Assembly (NCBI GenBank): GCA_027563935.2
Contig: CM050450.1
Span: 30,987,439 to 31,051,438 of the forward strand
Source of the DNA: Costus lasius
Taxonomy: Eukaryota; Streptophyta; Magnoliopsida; Zingiberales; Costaceae
Length of the DNA: 64,000 nt
Reading direction: 5' to 3'
Shown here in pieces: positions 13,039 through 23,418 of the stretch. The position numbers and the translations under genes are program-made. Below the pieces are notes generated by a model. The model was given only the letters and a program-made list of their open reading frames with translations, ran no database searches and was not told the origin of the DNA. Position 1 is the first letter of the stretch; every line of letters begins with the position of its first letter.

Positions 13039-15065
13039 TGTTGGTGTATATGCCCTTCGGACCAGATGTTGGTCTATCTTATGTACTATATGATATTGAT
13101 ATCTTATAGATCATTCTGGCATTGCCATTATTATGCTATGTTTACATATGCGAATATGTACTTACATTATAATATCCCTAGAGATAGATTATGTATGTGC
13201 TCAAATTCTATCCCTAGTCAAGTACCTGAATGGATATAGGATACCTCTAGAACATGTGTGACTGGTGAATGGGCAGGTTAGGCACAAGGTGCTAACGCAG
13301 GCATATGGGTATATCAGTGGTAGATATACTGGACCGATCTGTTGTAAGGCTCTAACTTGGTGTCAATAGTTAACCTCATAAGTGACAGGAGATGTGTTGA
13401 TCCTTTAACTTGAGGTCATTGACTCTTTCATATAGTTAGGGATATGCTTTGATACTACCTAACACCTCATCGTAGTTGGGAGGTCATAACAGTTGTCATT
13501 GAGCATGTCACGACCTATATGAGAAGGTGAATGAATAGATACAGGATTTGCCCCTTTCTAAGGGAAGCTTGATATCCATAGGGCCCCCCTATGGTTCTAT
13601 GCCTGGAAGTGTATGACCATACCCAGGTGAGAACCTGATTTAGTCATAGCCATGAGAATGGGTGAAAGCAAGTGGTGACACACTTGTCCAATCGGATATT
13701 AGTTTGGCAAAGGGACTCTAATATATTGGTACCTTGTTGCGGTGATGGGGATGTCGATATCCATCCTAAAGACTTGGGTAGCAGCGATGAATTGCTAAGT
13801 TCCACTCACTGCTTGTGATGACCTAAGTTCATCACTACCAATGTCAGAGGAACCTACAGGGTCGCACACCTTAATGCTCGAGTTTTCGTATTGATCAGAT
13901 AGGCTTTGAATTGACTTATTTCATAACTTGGATATATTTGGGAGATTTCATCAGCTCCAATGGGCCTAATGAGATGGAAGAAACTTATTGGAGCCAATTT
14001 CATTTTTGGCATATTGACAAAAATTAGCCATGGTTAGACTCATTTGACCGTGGGTTACATTGGATTGGATCCAATGACTTGGTTAAAATGAATAATGACG
14101 TTTCAGCTAGGCCCATTACCCAATGGGGCTTTCTAATAAGTTGTCATGAAGAGTTAGATGGGCTAAAGGGTATAATGGGGATGGATTAATGTGGTAGGCG
14201 CATAATGAATCCTAGTTGGACTAGGATTGGCGCCAATGACTTAATTGGTATCTTCCTAGTGATTAATTTGGATTAGGATTTGATTTAATCACTTGAGATA
14301 TTGATTGAGATATGATGGGTGCAAGTGGGGCTGATTATTGACATAATTAGATTCCTAATTGGATTAGGACTTGCGCCCAAGCCTCTTTAGGAAAACTTCC
14401 ATCATGTCTTGACTTGGTCTTAGCGCATGGATGGGAAGTTTGCTTCATTAGGAAGGTGTTAGGTGAATGAGGCATTGGCTTGCTTAGGCAAGGCTTATGC
14501 ATGTATGAAATCAAGGAATCAATCAAGATAATTAATTGATTTAACTCCTTGAATCATGCCCTAATCACCTAGACTTTCCAATTAACCCTAATTGCCCTTT
14601 GCTCCTATAAAAGAAGCCCTAGCCGAACCCTTTGACACACACTAATCCTTGGAGGCATGGAGAACAAAGGGGGCGCAAGCTAGGATCCTTGGAGCATCTT
14701 CTTCTTCCATCAAAGCCGCAAGCATCATCCTTCTTCCTCCTTGGTGCATCCCTCCTTGGTGGTGGCGCAAGTGGATTGGAGGACTCTCCCTTGGCGTGGA
14801 TCTTCTTCCCAAGGCTAGCATCGGGTGTGGAAGAATAGAATTCAAGCATTGGTTGTGGGTGAGACTGCAGAGGCCGAATGCTTGGGCGCCTACATCATCT
14901 TCTCCATCAATTGCTTTGAGGTATTATCTCTTAGTCACTGTGTCGACCCCCTTGCTTGAATCGATCAATTGGGTTTTTGGGACTAGCCTGTTTCGGGGAT
15001 TTTCTTGCGCTGTATGTATCTGTGTATGTATGTAAAAATTTTAAAATCCCTAGGGTTTCCCAAAA
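13039..15065 (+). repeat. Family A LTR (A6), 2027 bp, plus strand
   Basis: Starts TGTTGGTGTATATGCCC and ends TTTCCCAAAA, where the usual final CCCAACA has mutated. It carries the TATA box CTATAAAAG at 14605-14613 and the GAGGTATT donor-like site at 14918-14925. It is more diverged from A2, A4 and A5 than those are from one another, so it is probably older. ATACA at 13034-13038 would be its left target-site copy. Confidence 0.8.
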
Positions 15066-15842
15066 GTGGTATCAAAGCTACTTGCGAGACTCGAACGGTG
15101 TTCTATGCTTTCTTGTATGCTCCTATGTCATATGTGATTTTTTGAAAATTATGAATATGATGGCTCGCGGTTTTCACATGTCTAGGATAGACCCATATGT
15201 GGAACTTATTGAGATTATACGGGGCATGGACTGGGTGAGATAGGTATCTTGCTTGTGCATTGTGTTGTGGTCACAGTCAAGCCTCTTGTATGCCTGTGAT
15301 GTATTTGTTTAGTCCTGCGGGCCGCTCTTTCTTTTTCTTTATTTTGTAATGTTGAAGATTAAGGATGATGGCGACATTCACCTTGCTTGGAGCAACTTGA
15401 GAGTGGCAGCATCAATAAGGGCTTGGCCAAACCTCTACGAGTGCTTCTAGGTTTTTCTAGAGATGCTTATAGGGTTTGAGAGCTATCCCTTAGATTGGAG
15501 GACCTTGGAGCCGAGCATGAACAAAGATGTTAATGGCAGCTAGGTTAGGTCTTGTCTTGGGCCTTGTCACTTAGGTCAAGCATTGAACACTTTTGGCATG
15601 TATTGGTTCAATGTGTTGATTAGGCTATGACCACATCACTTATTTACTACTTTCCTTATATGCTAAAGCATGCCTATGATGTTTTATCTTATTGTTATCA
15701 CTATAGGATTGTATCCCTATAATGTTAGATAAAAGATAAAACTAAGAGGATGAGACCTCAAAAACCCTCAAATAAAATATCAAGTCTGAAAATAAGCTTT
15801 ATAACTCGTAGCCCTCATCAAGCTATCGATCAGTGGTGTTGT
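15066..15842 (+). other. Leader of A6: primer-binding site and truncated 5' untranslated region
   Basis: TGGTATCAAAGC at 15067-15078 is the primer-binding site with one mismatch. The rest follows the family A leader (compare 52288-53400) through ATAAAACT..AAAATATCAAGTCT to GCTATCGATCAGTGG. It ends at about 15842-15852, before the hairpin cluster and gag. The remainder of A6 is absent. Confidence 0.7.
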
Positions 15843-16902
15843 GCACTATTTCTGACGCAGAACGGAAGTTTGGAGAAGAGAAGAGAAGAGGAAGAAGAAG
15901 AGAAGCAGAGAAGAGAAACCCTTAGCTTAGCAAGCTAAGGGGGAAGAGAAGAGGCTACATGAGTAACCCTAACCTCACAAGGAGGAAGACACACCACACC
16001 AACCAAACATGATTCCAAAAATATTCATTTTCACTTAATCCAAACATGAGAATTACATTAGCTTTTAAAGTCCTTTCAGCCTCAACATTAACTTAATCCC
16101 TCAACATATCTAAGGGCTGTCAATCTTTACTTTCAAATGGAAGGTGAAGATTAGTTTGTCTCTTGGGCTCCTCCTTGAAAAGCTAGAAGCTGGCTGGAAA
16201 TAGTCGACTGAAGCTTGCAGGCGCGTGCATGAGATACTCGATTATTGCAGGCCTCGTAAAGAAGTGACTAAGTGCAGGCTGTGAATTGATTAGCGCATCT
16301 GGCTTTGCTGGGTGCTTTAATTTGATTGGTTGAAATGATAGGTTGCCACTGAGTGAAGATTTGAAGCGTCCGGCTGTTGGAGATTGGCGTGGATTCGGTT
16401 GAGGATTGAAATTGGGTGTTGTTATGGCAATGGTTGGCTAGGCAGTGGCACATTGAAGATTGTTGTCTTGGCTGATGAACAGAAAATGGGTGATGGCTGA
16501 TTTGATGAAGATTGCATGTTGATTTGGTCTTTCAATTGCTAGCGGAGAGTTGACTTATTTGATTGGAGATTGAAGCTGGCTGTCACATGGAGCTATCCAT
16601 AACCCTTTGGAGCTTGAAGTGGCATATAACGTTGCAAATTGACTTAGCTTGACTTGATTTGTCTTTGACGCTTGACATTGATGTTGGCATGGCTGTTGTG
16701 ATAATCTTTGACTTTAGCTAATCCTTGACTTTAGCTAATCCTAATTAAACAAGAGGAATTTAAAGTGCTAAACTAATTGCAACCTAGTACATTAACTAGT
16801 AATTTAAAATGCTTAGAAAATAAAACTTAGGCTAATCCTAATTACATCAAAACAAAATAATGCCATATCAAACATAATTAGGTCCTAAAAAATGATCCTG
16901 CA
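15842..16902 (-). repeat. Candidate LTR of an unrelated (gypsy-like?) element
   Basis: On the minus strand this 1061 bp begins TGCAGGATC and ends AGTGCA, a TG..CA frame with TGCA at both ends. It is preceded by a polypurine tract (AAAGAGGGGAAATCAAG). A short minus-strand open frame ending SPRGEIFKEGKSRCR overlaps that tract, loosely like a gypsy pol C-terminus. Flanking pentamers TGTTG and TCTTG match at four of five positions. Only about 60 bases of possible internal sequence remain. An alternating GA/GAAGA-rich tract at 15873-15925 lies inside. Confidence 0.35.
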
Positions 16903-18936
16903 TCTTGATTTCCCCTCTTTGAAAATTTCACCTCGTGGTGAAAATAATTTTGAAGCTACAAGTCAATATAGTCAAAAAATATATTTTTTTTTGTTTTATA
17001 ATTTTGCTCAGCTTTTTTTTTTACACAGCCATAAAGAAAATTTTTTTCTTTGAATTTTTTTTTTTGGAAAAGGAAAACATACTTTTTTTTTTTATTTCCT
17101 CAGCTTTTTTTTTTGGTGATTACCTACATGTCACAAAATACACCAAGGCCTTAGAAGAGGTATGTTCTAGGTTGTACAAACAACTAGATTCATATACTCT
17201 AAACAACTAATGTGTAGCTAACAATAGTAAAAAGTTTCGACCAACATTCATCGAAGCATGCCTATGCTCATTAGTAGAACCACAAAGATGAAGCTATCAT
17301 GGTAGCTATCTATGTTTTGAGTCTCAATGCTTGTTTGAGAATGATTTCAAATCAAATTCAATATGATTTGTTGTGTGACCTCATTATGAGGCCATGCAAT
17401 ACAAGTGCGGTAACAAATTAGTCATGCATCATCGACATCTACCTAGTGTCTTCTCATTGCAAGCAAATAAACAAACATGAATCAATGATGCATATACAAA
17501 AATAACAAGCTAGAAATTGGTTGGGCAATTTCAAATTGGTTCTACATCAACCACACTTCTCATGCTACAAGAGACACTTATTGCCACATAATAGTGCCTA
17601 AAAGGCAAGGATCTGTCCCACAAAATTTGACCATCAACACCATACAAGATAAATTATATTAGTGATTAGGTTTAGCAAAATAAAAAAAATAGAATCTTAT
17701 TTCACCTCCAAGGATCCATCCAAGGAAGAAGCCATTTCAATGAATGAAACATACTTTTTGAAGATCAAATCTCTCAAGCAAGAGCATATGAGATTATAAA
17801 GTGCATGACATTTCTCATTTATATTTTTTTGTATTAGATTTGCTAATAGAACAAAAAAAAATGACAAGAATATCAAAAAGATATGCATAATCATATGAAA
17901 GCTTCTATTGAGAGATTAAGTTAAGGGGAGAGTAAGTTTTCATTTAAAAAAACACTAAAAAGAAAATTAGGGCTTGAAGTTTATTTAATGATATTTGTTT
18001 GATTCATTAAAGTAATTACTCTTGTTGGTATAAATTTTCCTATAGTTTATCAAAAGTGATAAATAAAATTTAATTAAATTTGAATTTGCACTTATCCTTG
18101 TAAAATACTTTCAACACAAACAAGAGCTAGTTCCATTTGTTCACAATTTGTAGAGATATAATAACGTGTAGCAGAACTATGATAGAGAAATTTTAGTAAG
18201 CAATATTTACTATAATTATAGTAAAAACTATGAAGAGTCCAACATCGCTCATGAATTACAAGAAGAGTTATCACAAGGATCTCAAGTAGATCGATGATGC
18301 AATTACCAATAGAATCTATTTCATGTTAACCACTTCTTTCATGAATCAGGTAAATCATTATTAATATATCAAAATAACAAATAGTTTTTGCATTAGTCCA
18401 TTGTTGTGTGCTCGTCATCAAGGTGGAGAAGAAGTGGAACAAACAATGATTTTCACAAGAAGAGTTTTGTTCGTTATGCTTGGATCATATGTATCTTTTC
18501 TATAAACTTAAGAGTGGCAAAAGTGATGAATTGTCATATTTGGATTTGATGCTAATGATATAAAATTACCTATATAAGCAGAATGTGAAGACTCACAGTC
18601 ATGTGACTATCTAGCTACATAAGTCCATAGAGATACATTTTGTATGTGTGCTTGTATCACGTGATAGGTCACCACTACTAGCAGTAGCTTATTTCATTTT
18701 AGAATTTGATTACTATAATAAATTGTAAGAACTATTATCATGCCCTATAAGAAGTGCCTCTAATTTGGTGTAAATAATTCAAATATAAAAAAACTATTAG
18801 AACAGTTTTTTTTGTTTTTCATACTCTTTATTGAACATTGTTTTTAAAGGTAATTAGTTTCACATACAATAATTTTAGAAGTGCAAGAGTTGGTGACAGT
18901 TAAAAAACAAAGATTTGTTATTTCTTCATTTATTGT
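16903..18936. other. AT-rich intergenic spacer upstream of the carboxypeptidase gene
   Basis: No coding sequence recognised on either strand. Long T runs at about 16979-17115 interrupt short meaningless frames. The rest (17220-18900) is AT-rich with no LTR, no hairpin-ended element and no tandem array that I could see. It probably includes the distal promoter of the downstream gene. Confidence 0.5.
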
Positions 18937-18946
18937 CTATATATGT
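18937..18946 (+). promoter_or_regulatory. Possible TATA box of the SCPL gene
   Basis: CTATATATGT lies about 100 bases before the first in-frame ATG (19039), a normal distance for a plant core promoter with a short untranslated leader. It is the only good TATA-like string in the last 150 bases before the gene. Inference from position only. Confidence 0.4.
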
Positions 18947-19038
18947 ATCTCTAGCACTCTCATTGTTGATAACCCTATCGACGAGGAAAAGAACTAATAA
19001 AAAGACAAGGACCAACAAGGTGGTGGCAAATTACTACA

Positions 19039-19908
19039 ATGATTGTGTCAACACCTTCAACCCATATGGCAATATTATTCTTATTAGTAATAGTTGTATT
19101 CATCGAGGGTAACATGGCAAGACGGCCACCTCACCCAGAAATGTCAGATTTTGTCATTGACCTCCCAGAACAACCACCTAGTAAGATTCGACACTATGCT
19201 GGCTATGTAAGGATATATGAGGATAAGTCAATGTTTTATTGGTTCTTTGAGGCCATGGAAGAACCCATGAAGAAGCCCCTTGTCTTGTGGCTCAATGGAG
19301 GTAGGCATCCATGGACTGCTTAGGACAATTATATCTTATAACTTTGATTCATGTGTTGATAATGTTTGGAATTTTTATAGGACCAGGATGTTCATCAATT
19401 GCCGGAGGAGTACTTAAGGAAATTGTCCCCTTTCTTGTTTTGAATGATGGATCCGGCCTTAGATCCAACCCTCACACATGGATGAAAGGCAAGTCTAATG
19501 CCACATAAAATTCACTCATATATAACCTCTTATAGCATTCTAATTTATTTTTCACTTTCTACTTCAGAAGCAAATATTTTGTTCCTAGAGTCTCCGGTGG
19601 GAGTAGGCTTTTCCTATTCTAATAAATCATCAAATTTAGAAAAGTATAGTGATAAGATGACTACGGAAGATACCTACTCTTTTCTTGTAAATTGGTTTAT
19701 CAAGTTCCCTACATTCAAATCTCATGAGTTCTATATTGTTGGAGAGAGTTATGGTGGTGAGTTAGATGGTTTTGTGGTTGGTAATCATGCATATAGTTTG
19801 AATAGGTATTTTAATGACACTAATTCAATTATTGCAGGACATTACGTTCCACAACTGGCATTGCTCTTGCATGAAGAAAATAATAGAGTGACAAAGGATT
19901 CATTTATC
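19039..19908 (+). pseudogene. Serine carboxypeptidase-like gene, 5' half (exons 1-4a)
   Basis: SCPL enzymes are secreted or vacuolar alpha/beta hydrolases that remove C-terminal residues or act as acyltransferases. Exons: 1, 19039-19300; 2, 19381-19488; 3, 19568-19756; 4 (first part), 19838-19908. The likelier start is the ATG at 19066, which gives the signal-peptide core [15 protein letters not shown]. Landmarks are YAGYV, WLNGGPGCSS (oxyanion region, across intron 1), [14 protein letters not shown] and [13 protein letters not shown], with catalytic Ser175 counted from the 19066 start. Intron 2 begins GC (AAAG|GCAAGT), a GC-AG intron; no GT donor keeps the frame. Exon 4 is broken after 19908 by retrotransposon B1, so transcription would read into its LTR. 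Every other exon is open. Closest to class II plant SCPLs by motif; exact ortholog unknown. Confidence 0.9.
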
Positions 19909-21590
19909 TGTTGGGGTATGCCCTTAAGGCTAATGTTTGAGGCCTTGGGATTGTAACAGTATCATGTATAAACTCTTATGTTTATAAAGGCAATGGTTGT
20001 TATTCAGTTTGTTATATTATCTGCTGCAATACATATACTTCTGAATAATGTCTCAATGCTGTTCAGCTGGGCTGACATGCAGTAAAGTCCTTAGTCAAGA
20101 TATCTTGGTGAACATGAGACAACCTTGATATGATTGAGACTAATATGTGTTCTAATCTTATAGGATGCTTCGAGCATGGAATAAGATGTAGACTCATGGG
20201 TACATTGGATGTACTGGACAGACCCTACTAGGATGTTCAATTGCTTGTCACAATGTGAATAATCCTTGATTGCAACAAGTGGCACATTTCCTCTGACTTG
20301 AGATCACTTGTGTTTCTAAATGATGATTGTCATTGTTTTGAGGTAGTTCAATATCATTTGAAACATAATGGTTATAGACTATCTTGGATGGTGAACTTGA
20401 GTCATGTTAGGGCGCTAGTGATAGATATAGGATTGCCGTCTCCTTGATTGGAGTGTGATGTTCTAAAGGGGCCCCCCCTGGATGAGATGATTGAGAAAGT
20501 GTATGGCCTTACCCAGGTGACTATGATCATCTGATCTAATCATGCTCATCATATTGGAGCTACAAGCTTGACACGCTTGTCCAATAAGAACATCCAGTGG
20601 CAAAGGAAACTTGCATGCCTTGTGAAGTGGATTCACACTTGTGCTGTGGTTTGGGTGTAGTCTTGGAAGACTCTTTTCTTTATATCGGGAGACAGTGATG
20701 TGTTGCTAGATACCCCTCACTGATCGTGATAACGTGAGTTATCGTTACCGACATTTAAAGAAAACCCTCAGGGTCGCACAATTTGATGATATGGCTTACT
20801 TAAGTCAGATCGTATGGACTGAATTGTTTGGGTTCAGTTTGAAAGGATTTAATCTCTGATTGTAAGTGAGATCTGGTCTGATCATGTTTGAATGATTAGG
20901 GCTTGAGATCGGTAAACTTCGATCGAGAGAATGGATGCTAGATCGGTGAGATCAGGAGCATCAAGAGATGAACGGTTGGATCTGGAGCCTTAGGGTTTAA
21001 TTGTGATCTAGACCAAATCGCTTGGGTTAATTGGTCTTGGACCAAACTGAAATTGAACCAACTCATCAAGTGAGCGCATGGTTCAAGTGGAGAGGAGTAT
21101 GCGCTTGGGGTAATCCCATGGTCGCATGAAGAGAGTGGTTTACTATTTTTGGAAACCATGTTTCCAAATCGTGACCACGCCTCACGATAGCTTCTCTTCA
21201 CGCCTATTGTCGCTCCTTCCTCGTGTGGCTCTCTCATTCGAGTTTTTTTGGGGTTGACGACAAGAAGCAAATCGCCAAGCAAAGAAAAGGTTCTCTCTTC
21301 CCTTCCATACGACAAGGACCTCTTGGAACCTTGCTAGCACAAGGAGCACCATCGGAGTAGGCGACTTCTTCATCTTGTGTGCGCATCCTTTGGAGGAGAT
21401 CCCTATCGCTCTCTGCTTCCAAGTCGCCATCTAGAAATGGCATCGGTATGACATCTTCTATGTTTGCAATCGGTTTAACAAGTTGATCATATGTTATGCA
21501 TGAATCCGATCCCCTAGAAACCCTCTTCCGCTGCTTAAAAATTTTATACGCGCCATGCTTTAGGGTTTCGCCCCCTTCTGGGGACTTTCA
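19909..21590 (+). repeat. 5' LTR of B1 (1682 bp)
   Basis: Starts TGTTGGGGTATGCCC and ends GGGGACTTTCA, so TG..CA ends but a shorter inverted repeat than family A. A donor-like CGGTATGAC lies at 21445, about 145 bases before the LTR end. Two long GC-rich blocks near 21160-21440 are shared with B2 only in part. Confidence 0.93.
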
Positions 21591-21592
21591 AT

Positions 21593-21603
21593 TGGTATCA
21601 GAG
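21593..21603 (+). other. Primer-binding site of B1
   Basis: TGGTATCAGAG lies two bases after the LTR end and matches initiator-Met tRNA for 11 bases; the twelfth is G in place of C. B2 has the same 11-base match. Confidence 0.8.
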
Positions 21604-22325
21604 GCGGTTATATGCATGTTTGTATGATTGCTTAACTTTAGTGATCCATGTTTGCGCAACACCTTAGATCTAAACTACATGCGAAAGTTATTCATGCGAA
21701 AACTACATGAAGTATGATTTTTTATCATTAGCGCATGTATCTAGTTGGCGCATACATTTAGTTTTTCTCAAAAACTTCTTTACGTGCGCGACTCACTTTA
21801 GATCTAAATGGCGCCTGCTATAAGTCCTTAGACGGGTTAGTAGGGTTGAAGTCATCTCTAGTTAAGATCCAACTAGTCTGATCAGACCATCTGATAGCCT
21901 AGATGGGTCGACCAGATGGCACCTATGCGCAAGCATAAGGTGGCTATAGGTCGACTGCATCAAAGGCGTGTAGCGAGGTCTGGTTGAGACAACTAGTGAA
22001 CACGCATGAGTTAGGCCCGGGGTCACACCCGCTTGCCAAAACTCATGTAGGTTGTTCAGCCCTAGCGCATGCATAGTTGACCACTGGGTCGACTCAAGTT
22101 AGTTAGGACTTGGTGCATGCAAGGGCAGTGGATCTGACTAGGTCTGATGAGTGGATCCCTATTAATGGACCGTTGTAAGGTAGTAGGGCACATAAGGAAA
22201 ATAAAATTGATGCCAATGGGTTTTTTGAAAATTTTATTTTCATGAATGGATCACATGTTGATTGTAAGCATATGCTTGTTTATTTAATCTTATGTGGGAC
22301 GCCTAATTAATGTGTGCTGTGCTGG

Positions 22326-22463
22326 GGCCTGCGAGCCTGGTTAAAACTTGTAAATTAATTTATATTGTGATCTACGCATCACATTGCATTTAATTTATAA
22401 AATGTAATTGACCTGCGAGTCAATCTTGTCTAGATAGATTAAATTGTATTTTAATCAGACAAG
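22326..22463 (+). other. Row of hairpins in the B1 leader (CTRCGN loops plus long stem)
   Basis: Perfect inverted repeats in succession: GGC-CTGCGA-GCC (22326-22337), TGTGAT-CTACGC-ATCACA (22366-22383) and ATTGAC-CTGCGA-GTCAAT (22407-22424). Immediately after comes a 14-pair stem with a five-base bulge (22425-22463; CTTGTCT..GATTAAA with TTTAATC, AGACAAG). All three small loops fit CTRCGN. B2 has the same set at 40116-40250. GGC-CTGCGT-GCC also occurs in the A4 and A5 leaders. Confidence 0.6.
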
Positions 22464-22547
22464 AGCACAGTGCACACTTGGCAGAGGCGCATGCAGCTTG
22501 AGGCTTGACCAGGTGGGAGGTCCAGGGTTCGACTCTGGGACCAGGCG
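22464..22547 (+). other. tRNA-like module in the B1 leader
   Basis: A D-arm/A-box-like GCACACTTGGCAGAGGC (about 22472-22488) is followed about 40 bases on by a T-arm/B-box-like GGTTCGACTCT (22526-22536), close to real tRNA spacing. No acceptor stem pairs, so this is a tRNA-derived relic or mimic, not a tRNA gene. The B2 version (40250-40328) keeps GGTAGAG and ends GGGACCA. Confidence 0.5.
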
Positions 22548-22884
22548 CATTTTCCCTGGTAGGCGCACCTGAGCTGCAGATGGCGCTTAGGCCCTGGGTT
22601 GGGCCAGATGAGAAGCAAAAGACCCATGAAGAAAAGCAAGTGAAGACTTAAGTTTAATTTAAGGTCTAACTTAGGCTTAATGGGCTTTTACCACATAAGA
22701 TCAGCATGCTTTTTATTTATTGCTTTTATAATTAGAATTGCATGAGTTTATCTTCTGCTATCACCATAGGAATTGCATGATAGTCAAGAAGATAAAAGAC
22801 CGTTAAAATCCAACGCTAAAATATCAAGCTCGTAAGCCTTCTGACGCGAAACCTCACTGTTCTGATTATCGTTGGAGCCGTGTT

Positions 22885-23226
22885 GTACCCACTCAGTGGG
22901 CACGTCCATCTATCTTCAGACGGTGCGGGATTACACCTACGTGTTACAGAGAAGGGATTTATCGCTTCTCGTTGCTCAGCATAGCACGTGGTGGTCCAGG
23001 GAGTAGGTCGGGTCAGCTTGACCATGTAGGCTACATATGTGGCGCATATGGTAGCACATGGAGGCAGCCATCTGTGGGATCAGAGACTGTGTTGTACCAA
23101 CTCAGTTGGCACAGTCAGCTGGATTGCCCAGATGAAGGGGAATCGCACGGGTTGGCGATTGGCTGGGACAGCCTACCAGAGACTAGTGCTTGTACTCTCT
23201 GTGCATCTTATCTCGCCTGAGCGGGA
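22885..23226 (+). other. Second hairpin cluster in the B1 leader
   Basis: Three stem-loops: CCCAC-TCA-GTGGG (22888-22900), CCAAC-TCA-GTTGG (23097-23109) and TCTCGC-CTGA-GCGGGA (23211-23226). The first two share the same flanks GTA..CAC and differ by a paired C-G to A-T change. Equivalent positions in family A leaders hold TCCCAC-CCTC-GTGGGA and TCCAGC-CCTC-GCTGGA. The pattern implies selection on RNA folding, for example for packaging or translation. Confidence 0.6.
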
Positions 23227-23365
23227 CGCGGAGACCAAGTATGAAATCTGGATCCCATCTCACTAAAAGAGTGTTACTCTTTCGGACTGTTTTCTTGGAT
23301 TTTTCAGTCAGATAAAATAGTGAGAAAAGAATCTTTCTTAAGTCCTGGATTGATTCTGAACATTG

Positions 23366-23397
23366 ATACTGACCTTGCTGTTCTTGCATTGTTGTAG
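23366..23397 (+). promoter_or_regulatory. 3' splice site before gag in B1
   Basis: TACTGAC (branch-point-like), a T-rich stretch and GTTGTAG end at 23397, 21 bases before the gag ATG. B2 has the same string ending at 41180; A2 and A4 have TACTAAT..TTGTAG at the same place. Splicing from the LTR donor near 21446 would remove the primer-binding site and the hairpins. Confidence 0.5.
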
Positions 23398-23418
23398 ATT
23401 CCTGCAGCAACGAACACC

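Noticed and set aside
14619..15035. Frames of 67-128 codons near the end of LTR A6, and their counterparts in every A LTR
   Set aside because: They lie in the transcribed LTR region, are not conserved as protein between copies, and occur on both strands.
19498..19956. One continuous frame through SCPL exons 3 and 4 into the LTR
   Set aside because: It reads through intron 3 (GTGAGT..GCAG) and into B1. The spliced model matches the SCPL motifs exactly.
20091..20285. 64-codon minus-strand frame (MPLVAIKDYSHCDKQLN..) repeated in each B LTR
   Set aside because: Recurs only because the LTR recurs. No start context, no domain, and substitutions show no coding bias that I can see.
22464..22547. 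Functional tRNA gene
   Set aside because: No acceptor-stem or anticodon-stem pairing; kept only as a tRNA-like module.
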